From the NCBI GenBank assembly GCA_050946375.1, contig JBMNUT010000003.1, positions 62,001 through 126,000 on the forward strand: a DNA stretch of 64,000 nt. The letters are read 5' to 3'. A program made the position numbers and the translations under genes. The stretch's first letter is position 1. The number at the start of each line of letters is the position of its first letter. This DNA comes from UBA1794 sp050946375 (GTDB taxonomy: Bacteria > Bacteroidota > Bacteroidia > Bacteroidales > Bacteroidaceae). Of this stretch, positions 58,886 to 64,000 are shown in pieces. Under the pieces are notes generated by a model. That model saw only the letters and a program-made list of their open reading frames with translations. It was not told the origin of the DNA and did not search any database.

Positions 58886-60115
58886 TCATATCCATTTCCG
58901 GATGCGTTGCATGGCTTCCAGGCAGTCGCTGCGCTGGCCGAATGCGGTCAGACGCACGTAGCCTTCTCCGCTTGGCCCGAAGCCTATTCCCGGGGTGCTT
59001 ACGATGTTTACCTCGTAGAGCAGTTGGTCGAAGAATTTCCACGAGCTCATCTCTTTGGGGGCTTTCAGCCAAATGTAGGGAGCATTCTTGCCTCCGTACA
59101 CATTGAACCCGGCTTTTTTCAGGCTGTCCCGCATGATGGACGCGTTCTCCATGTAGTAATCGATGGTTTCCTTCACTTGCCGTTGTCCTTCCGGCGTGTA
59201 GATGGCTGCTGCCCCCCGCTGGCTGATGTAGCTTGTGCCGTTGAATTTGCTGCACTGCCGGCGGTTCCACAGAGGGTTGAGCGCAATCCGGTCGCCGTCG
59301 ATAGTGGCGGCTGTCACTTCCTTAGGCACTACGATGTATCCGCAGCGTATGCCTGTGAAACCGGCTGTCTTCGAAAAGCTGCGCAACTCGATGGCTACTT
59401 TCTTCGCGCCTCTGATTTCGTAGATGGAGTGGGGGATGTGAGGTTCGCGGATATAGGCTTCGTAGGCGGCGTCGAATATGATGAGTGTGTCATTGGCAAG
59501 GGCGTAGTCCACCCATTGCTTCAGTTGTTCGTGGGTGAGGGCCGTTCCGGTGGGATTGTTGGGGTAGCACAGGTAAATGATGTCGATGCGGTGGGAGGGG
59601 ATGGCGGGGATAAAGTTGTTTTCCGCCGTGCAGGGGAGGTAAGTCACGTTGCTCCATGCGCCGTTCTCACTCAGTACTCCGGAGCGTCCGCACAGGATAT
59701 TGCTGTCTACGTAGACGGGATATACCGGGTCGGTAATGCCCATGCTGTTATCCCAGCGGAGGAGTTCGCCAATGTTGCCGGTGTCGCTTTTCGCGCCATC
59801 GTTGATAAATATTTCGGATGCGGTCAGGCTGATGCCTCGCGGCGCATAGTCGTGCTTAATGATGGCCTCTATCAGGAAGTCGTACCCTTGTTCGGGGCCG
59901 TAGCCGTGGAAGGTGTCGGCCTTTGCCTGCTCGTCGACGGCGCGGTGCATGGCTTCGATGCAGACGGGGGGCAGGGGGCGCGTCACGTCGCCTATGCCCA
60001 GGTTGATGAGGCGCTCCTTGGGGTGGGTGACTTTGAACGCCTTGATTTTTTTAGCGATGTCGGTGAATAAGTAGCTCTCGGGTAGCTTCAGGAAATGTTC
60101 GTTTACTAATGCCAT
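58886..60115 (-). CDS. dapL: LL-diaminopimelate aminotransferase
   Basis: A 409-residue PLP enzyme, length typical of DapL, which converts tetrahydrodipicolinate directly to LL-diaminopimelate for lysine and peptidoglycan. Motifs: LINLGIGDVTRPLPPVCIEAMHRAVDEQA, GYGPEQGYDFLIEAI, ISLTASEIFINDGAKSDTGNI, and the PLP lysine in ELRSFSKTAGFTGIRCGYIVVP. It ends at its own terminator. A dapF gene, often next door in Bacteroides, is not present here. It lies between the nitrogen-uptake genes and gltD. Confidence 0.96.
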   Translation of the reverse strand: MALVNEHFLKLPESYLFTDIAKKIKAFKVTHPKERLINLGIGDVTRPLPPVCIEAMHRAVDEQAKADTFHGYGPEQGYDFLIEAIIKHDYAPRGISLTASEIFINDGAKSDTGNIGELLRWDNSMGITDPVYPVYVDSNILCGRSGVLSENGAWSNVTYLPCTAENNFIPAIPSHRIDIIYLCYPNNPTGTALTHEQLKQWVDYALANDTLIIFDAAYEAYIREPHIPHSIYEIRGAKKVAIELRSFSKTAGFTGIRCGYIVVPKEVTAATIDGDRIALNPLWNRRQCSKFNGTSYISQRGAAAIYTPEGQRQVKETIDYYMENASIMRDSLKKAGFNVYGGKNAPYIWLKAPKEMSSWKFFDQLLYEVNIVSTPGIGFGPSGEGYVRLTAFGQRSDCLEAMQRIRKWI

Positions 60116-60218
60116 AAGTCTCGCTGTGTTTGGGTAGCATCTGCCTTTATGATAATAAAACTAACTGAAGCAAAATTTATTGCCTGCATGAGGGGCAACT
60201 TCTGTTTCTTTTTGCTGT

Positions 60219-60262
60219 AAAAAAGCGGCAGCGGAGAGGCTTGTTGCCTTTTCCGCTGCCGC
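60219..60262 (-). terminator. Terminator of gltD
   Basis: GCGGCAGCGGA (60262-60252, minus strand) pairs with TCCGCTGCCGC (60235-60225), with an inner AGGC/GCCT stem, followed by TTTTTT. Confidence 0.9.
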
Positions 60263-60312
60263 AATGGTCGAAAAGCTATGGCACTTTTCTTTATTTTCCT
60301 TGCATGTTTTCC
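60263..60312. repeat. Interspersed repeat, copy cluster 11
   Basis: GGTCGAAAAGCTATGGCACT, TTTCTTTATTTTCCTTGCATG and TTTTCCTT lie between the gltD stop and its terminator. Confidence 0.4.
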
Positions 60313-61656
60313 TTATTTCCCTTGCAGGTATTTGTCGATGGCCTCTGCGCTTTTGCGTCCGGAGGCTATGCACCGCACTACGAGGCTTGCGCCGCTTGCT
60401 GCGTCGCCTGCTACGAAGGCGTTTTCCGGCATGGCCGGGAGTTCGGGTTTGAGGAAGCCCATGGCCAGGAGTACCAGGTCGGTCTCGATGATTTCTTTCC
60501 GCCCGGTGGGTTTCATCAGGGGGCGTCCGCCTTGAGGATTGTCTACCCATTCCACTTCTTCTACCTCTACGCCGCATACGTGCCCGTCTTTTCCCAGGAA
60601 GCGGTTCGACGACAGGCTCCAGCGGCGGGTGCATCCTTCTTCGTGGCTGCTGCTTGTCTTCAATACGACGGGCCATTGGGGCCAGGGCGTGGCCGGATTG
60701 TAGCCTACGGGCGGCTGGGGCATGATTTCGATTTGCGTCACGCTCAGTGCCCCCTGGCGGTTGCTCGTGCCGATGCAGTCGCTTCCGGTGTCGCCGCCGC
60801 CGATTACCAGGACATGTTTGCCCTTGGCGTTGACAAGCTCTTCCCGCGCAAAGGTCTGTCCGGCCAGTATCCGGTTTTGTTGGGCAAGCATCTCCATGGC
60901 GAAGTGAATGCCGCTGAGTTCGCGCCCGGGTATCGGCAGGTCGCGGGCCTGGGGAGTGCCGGTGCAGACGCAGTAGGCGTCGAATCCTTCGGGCAGTTGG
61001 GTGAGGTCTATTTCGGCATTGGTCTTGAAGGTAATGCCTTCGGCTTCCATGATGCGGATTCGACGGTCGATGATGGGTTTGTGTAGCTTGAAGTTGGGAA
61101 TGCCGAAGCGTAGCAGTCCTCCGAGGTATTCGAGTTTTTCGAATACGGTAGTCTCATATCCCCGTCGGTTCAGCCCGTTGGCGGCAGCCAGCCCCGCGGG
61201 TCCCGAACCGATGACGGCCACTTTCTTCCCGTTGCGCTTGTATTGCCTGGGTTGTACGTATCCTTCGCGGAATGCGGCTTCTATGATGGCCGCTTCGTTC
61301 TCGCGAATCGTGACGGGGGCGTCCATGCTGAGTTTCAGTACGCAGCTCTTTTCGCAGAGTGCCGGGCAGATGCGTCCGGTAAATTCGGGGAAATCGTTTG
61401 TCTGCGTCAGTATTTGGTAGGCTTCTTCCCATTTTCCTTTGAAAAGTGCGTCTTGAAATTCCGGTGGGCGGTTGCCCAGCGGGCAGGCCCAGTGGCAGAA
61501 AGGTACTCCGCAGTCCATGCATCGCGAGGCTTGCAGCTTGCGTTCGCTCGTATTCAGCGTCTGTTCCACTTCGCCGAAGTCGGCTATTCGGTCGTGGACG
61601 GGTCGGTATCCGGCTTCTTGCCTGGGTATGGTTAAGAATGCTTTAGGGTTTCCCAT
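60313..61656 (-). CDS. gltD: Glutamate synthase small subunit (NADPH)
   Basis: A 447-residue flavoprotein. It takes electrons from NAD(P)H and passes them to the large subunit. N-terminal iron-sulfur cysteines lie in SRCMDCGVPFCHWACPLGNRPPE and CPALCEKSCVL; the FAD site is VAVIGSGPAGLAAANGLNRRGYETTVFEKLEYLGG and the NADPH site HVLVIGGGDTGSDCIGTSNRQGA. The C terminus is GDAASGASLVVRCIASGRKSAEAIDKYL. It follows gltB by 36 bases, so the two are an operon. Confidence 0.97.
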   Translation of the reverse strand: MGNPKAFLTIPRQEAGYRPVHDRIADFGEVEQTLNTSERKLQASRCMDCGVPFCHWACPLGNRPPEFQDALFKGKWEEAYQILTQTNDFPEFTGRICPALCEKSCVLKLSMDAPVTIRENEAAIIEAAFREGYVQPRQYKRNGKKVAVIGSGPAGLAAANGLNRRGYETTVFEKLEYLGGLLRFGIPNFKLHKPIIDRRIRIMEAEGITFKTNAEIDLTQLPEGFDAYCVCTGTPQARDLPIPGRELSGIHFAMEMLAQQNRILAGQTFAREELVNAKGKHVLVIGGGDTGSDCIGTSNRQGALSVTQIEIMPQPPVGYNPATPWPQWPVVLKTSSSHEEGCTRRWSLSSNRFLGKDGHVCGVEVEEVEWVDNPQGGRPLMKPTGRKEIIETDLVLLAMGFLKPELPAMPENAFVAGDAASGASLVVRCIASGRKSAEAIDKYLQGK

Positions 61657-61692
61657 ATTATATAATAAGGTGTTTTTGTATTGACATTGGGG

Positions 61693-64000
61693 TTAATAAT
61701 CTCGTTGTACTTCGGCAATTTTCTCCTGGAGCTTGCGCATTTGCTCTTCGGCCAATACTTTTTTGTATTCGATAGGGGTCACTTGTATGAATTCTTCTAC
61801 GTAATGTCCCCAGTTGTCGAGCATCTTGCGTGCCAGTTCGGAGCCGGTATATAGGTAGTGTTGCCGGATTAGTTCGTGCAGCTCCTTGCGTGCGGCGGCG
61901 TCTTCCAGCAGGGAAAGTTCTACCATGTCCATGTTGCAGAAATAGTCGAAGTTGTGGTTTTTGTCCCACACGTAGGCCAAACCTCCGCTCATGCCTGCCG
62001 CGAAGTTGCGTCCGGTCTCGCCCAATACGACTACGCGTCCGCCGGTCATGTATTCGCAGCAGTGGTCGCCCACGCCTTCCACTACGGCCGTTGCGCCGGA
62101 GTTGCGCACGGCAAAGCGCTCGCCGGCACGTCCGTTGATGTAGACTTCTCCGCTGGTGGCGCCGTAGAGCAGGGTGTTTCCGGCAATCGTGTTGCTCTCG
62201 GCGGGAAATCCGCTGCGGGCGTATGGCCGTACCGAGATTCTTCCGCCGCTGAGTCCCTTGCCTAAGTAATCATTGGTCTCGCCTTCCAGCTGGAAGCTGA
62301 TGCCGTGCGCCAGGAAGGCACCGAAGCTCTGTCCGGCTGCGCCCTTGAATTTCACCTGGATGGTCTGCTCCGGCAGTCCTTCCTGCCCGTATCGTGCTGC
62401 AACTGCCCCCGATGTCATGGCGCCCACGGAGCGGTCTGTGTTGGAAATGCGGTACTCGAGCGATACTTCCTTGCCGCTATTCAGGGCTTCCTGGGCGGCT
62501 GCGAGGATTTTCGTATCCAGCACTTCGCCGATTTCGTGGCTTGGGTGGGTGGTGTAGTGCAGGGCGGATTCGCTGTCGACCTTGTGCAAAATGTGGCTGA
62601 AGTCGAGCAATCCGGCTTTTTCCTTGGGGGAGGCGGGCATTATCTCGATGAGATCGGTCCGTCCCACGATGTCTTCCAGCCGGGTGAAGCCCATCTCGGC
62701 CAGATATTCGCGTACCTCTTGGGCCAGGAACTGGAAGTAATTGACGATATACTCATAGTGTCCTCTGAAATGCTCGCGCAACTTCGGGTCTTGGGTTGCA
62801 ACGCCCACGGGGCAGGTGTTGGCGTGGCATTTGCGCATCATGACGCAGCCGAGCACGATGAGTGCGGCAGTTCCGAATGCAAACTCGTCGGCTCCGAGGA
62901 GAGCCATGCAGATCACGTCGCGGCCGGTCTTGAGCTGTCCGTCGGTTTGCAGGCGCACTTGTCCGCGAAGGTTGTTCAAAACCAGTGTCTGTTGCGCCTC
63001 GCTCAGCCCGATCTCGGGCGGAATTCCCGCATAGCGCATGGACGATGCGGGAGAGGCTCCCGTCCCTCCTTCAGCGCCTGAGATGACTATCAGATCTGCC
63101 TTTGCCTTTGCGACGCCGGCGGCAATGGTTCCGATTCCATTCTCTGCCACTAACTTGACGCTGATTTGCGCCTTCGGGTTGACATTCCTTAGGTCGAAGA
63201 TGAGTTGTGCAAGGTCTTCGATGGAGTAGATATCGTGGTGCGGGGGAGGAGATATGAGGGAAATTCCCGGAATGGAGTGCCGTGTACGGGCAATCACTTC
63301 GTCTACCTTAAAGCCGGGCAGCTGCCCTCCTTCGCCGGGCTTGGCACCTTGGGCCACTTTGATTTGTATTTCTTCGGCGTTCACCAGGTATTCTGCCGTA
63401 ACTCCGAAGCGTCCCGAAGCCACTTGCTTAGTCTTGCTGCACAAAGATATGCCCTTGTATGTCTCGTGGAAGCGGGCCGAATCTTCGCCTCCCTCGCCGG
63501 TATTGCTTCGCGTCCCCAGCTTATTCATCGCCAGTGCCATGGCTTCGTGTGCTTCTTTGCTGATGGCTCCGAAGGAAATGGCGCCGGTCACAAAATGTTT
63601 GACGATGTTTTCTACGGGTTCCACCTGCTCGATGGGAATAGGGCTTTTCTTGAATCGGAAGAAATCCCGTAGGAAAATGGGACTTTCCTTCTCATCTACC
63701 CGGGCTGTGAATTCCTTGAATTTGCTGTAACTGCCCAGTCGGGTGGCCAGTTGGAGCGTGCTTATGGTTTCAGGGTTCCAGGCATGTTTCTCTCCGTCCT
63801 TGCGGTATGAGTACTGACCTATGTAGGGAAGCAGCTCATCTACCTCGTCGGGCGTGTAGCCGGCATCGTGGAATGTCGTATAATCGCGGGCGATTTCTTC
63901 CAGACGTATGCCGCCAATCGAAGAATACGGGGTGCCGAAGTATTTTTCCAGCAGCTCTTTGCTTATGCCGACGGCCTCGAATATCTTGGCGCCGCGGTAG
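61693..64000 (-). CDS. gltB: Glutamate synthase large subunit, C-terminal part (gene runs off the window)
   Basis: About 768 codons of the C-terminal half of GltB are present and the open frame continues past 64000, so the N-terminal glutaminase domain is outside. Present are the FMN-binding synthase barrel (EAHEAMALAMNKLGTRSNTGEGGEDSARF, HDIYSIEDLAQLIFDLRNVNPKAQISVKLVAE, GAEGGTGASPASSMRYAGIPPEIGL), the 3Fe-4S site (CVMMRKCHANTCPVGVATQD), and the GXGXG domain (GRISVRPYARSGFPAESNTIAGNTLLYGATSGEVYINGRAGERFAVRNSG). It converts glutamine and 2-oxoglutarate to two glutamates with GltD. A terminal segment of the enzyme is visible to its stop. Confidence 0.97.
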   Translation of the reverse strand, partial: YRGAKIFEAVGISKELLEKYFGTPYSSIGGIRLEEIARDYTTFHDAGYTPDEVDELLPYIGQYSYRKDGEKHAWNPETISTLQLATRLGSYSKFKEFTARVDEKESPIFLRDFFRFKKSPIPIEQVEPVENIVKHFVTGAISFGAISKEAHEAMALAMNKLGTRSNTGEGGEDSARFHETYKGISLCSKTKQVASGRFGVTAEYLVNAEEIQIKVAQGAKPGEGGQLPGFKVDEVIARTRHSIPGISLISPPPHHDIYSIEDLAQLIFDLRNVNPKAQISVKLVAENGIGTIAAGVAKAKADLIVISGAEGGTGASPASSMRYAGIPPEIGLSEAQQTLVLNNLRGQVRLQTDGQLKTGRDVICMALLGADEFAFGTAALIVLGCVMMRKCHANTCPVGVATQDPKLREHFRGHYEYIVNYFQFLAQEVREYLAEMGFTRLEDIVGRTDLIEIMPASPKEKAGLLDFSHILHKVDSESALHYTTHPSHEIGEVLDTKILAAAQEALNSGKEVSLEYRISNTDRSVGAMTSGAVAARYGQEGLPEQTIQVKFKGAAGQSFGAFLAHGISFQLEGETNDYLGKGLSGGRISVRPYARSGFPAESNTIAGNTLLYGATSGEVYINGRAGERFAVRNSGATAVVEGVGDHCCEYMTGGRVVVLGETGRNFAAGMSGGLAYVWDKNHNFDYFCNMDMVELSLLEDAAARKELHELIRQHYLYTGSELARKMLDNWGHYVEEFIQVTPIEYKKVLAEEQMRKLQEKIAEVQRDY

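Overview
The window reads as a chromosome segment of a gut Bacteroidales bacterium, most likely Bacteroides or a close relative. Supporting signs are repeated TAnnTTTG -7 promoter boxes, few strong Shine-Dalgarno sites, a short archaeal/eukaryote-like prolyl-tRNA synthetase, type III glutamine synthetase, LL-diaminopimelate aminotransferase, a PorZ-like propeller protein, and secreted GH2 and GH43 glycosidases. No phage, transposon or CRISPR array was seen. Genes are densely packed, often in short operons with 4-14 base overlaps. These assignments come from motif reading alone; no database search was run.

Layout. 1-1803: the end of an outer-membrane barrel gene, then a probable invertible promoter (19-bp perfect inverted repeats at 455-473 and 670-688) in front of a lipid-linked sugar transferase and a small membrane protein. 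2028-6854 (minus): peptidase M3, lipoprotein, dCMP deaminase and S41 protease operon. 7254-10130 (plus): lipoprotein, proS and a Gfo/Idh/MocA oxidoreductase. 10142-11860 (minus): an AlaX-like protein and a thioredoxin-like protein. 12160-12600: a small heat-shock protein behind a textbook sigma-54 promoter. 13023-17119: a phenylalanine/tyrosine operon (pheA, aminotransferase, DAHP synthase-chorismate mutase, tyrA) behind a Phe/Tyr-rich leader peptide and an attenuator. 17378-25765 (minus): valS, initiator tRNA, a YtfJ-like protein, a phosphatase, a GH2 enzyme, tRNA-Tyr, ribH and a TPR protein. 25932-27990: recF, a DciA-like gene and a small secreted protein. 28122-46245 (minus): a BNR/LamG surface protein, YgiQ, phosphohexomutase, PorZ-like protein, rdgB, a thioesterase, a membrane protein, glgB, a YhcH family protein, inositol monophosphatase and a tandem GH43 enzyme. 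46451-50740 (plus): an M16 peptidase, cyclophilin, miaA, PAP2 phosphatase and a small protein. 50796-64000 (minus): nitroreductase, glyA, flavin reductase and a nitrogen-assimilation block (glutamine synthetase III, AmtB, PII, an outer-membrane barrel, dapL, gltD, partial gltB).

The main regulatory finds are the invertible promoter, the sigma-54 promoter, the aromatic attenuator, and an interspersed repeat family (short GC cores flanked by CTTTTC/GAAAAG) that occupies many of the larger intergenic gaps and sometimes forms the terminators. The last 13 kb bring ammonium import, its PII sensor and both GS-GOGAT enzymes together, with one diaminopimelate (lysine/cell wall) gene among them.
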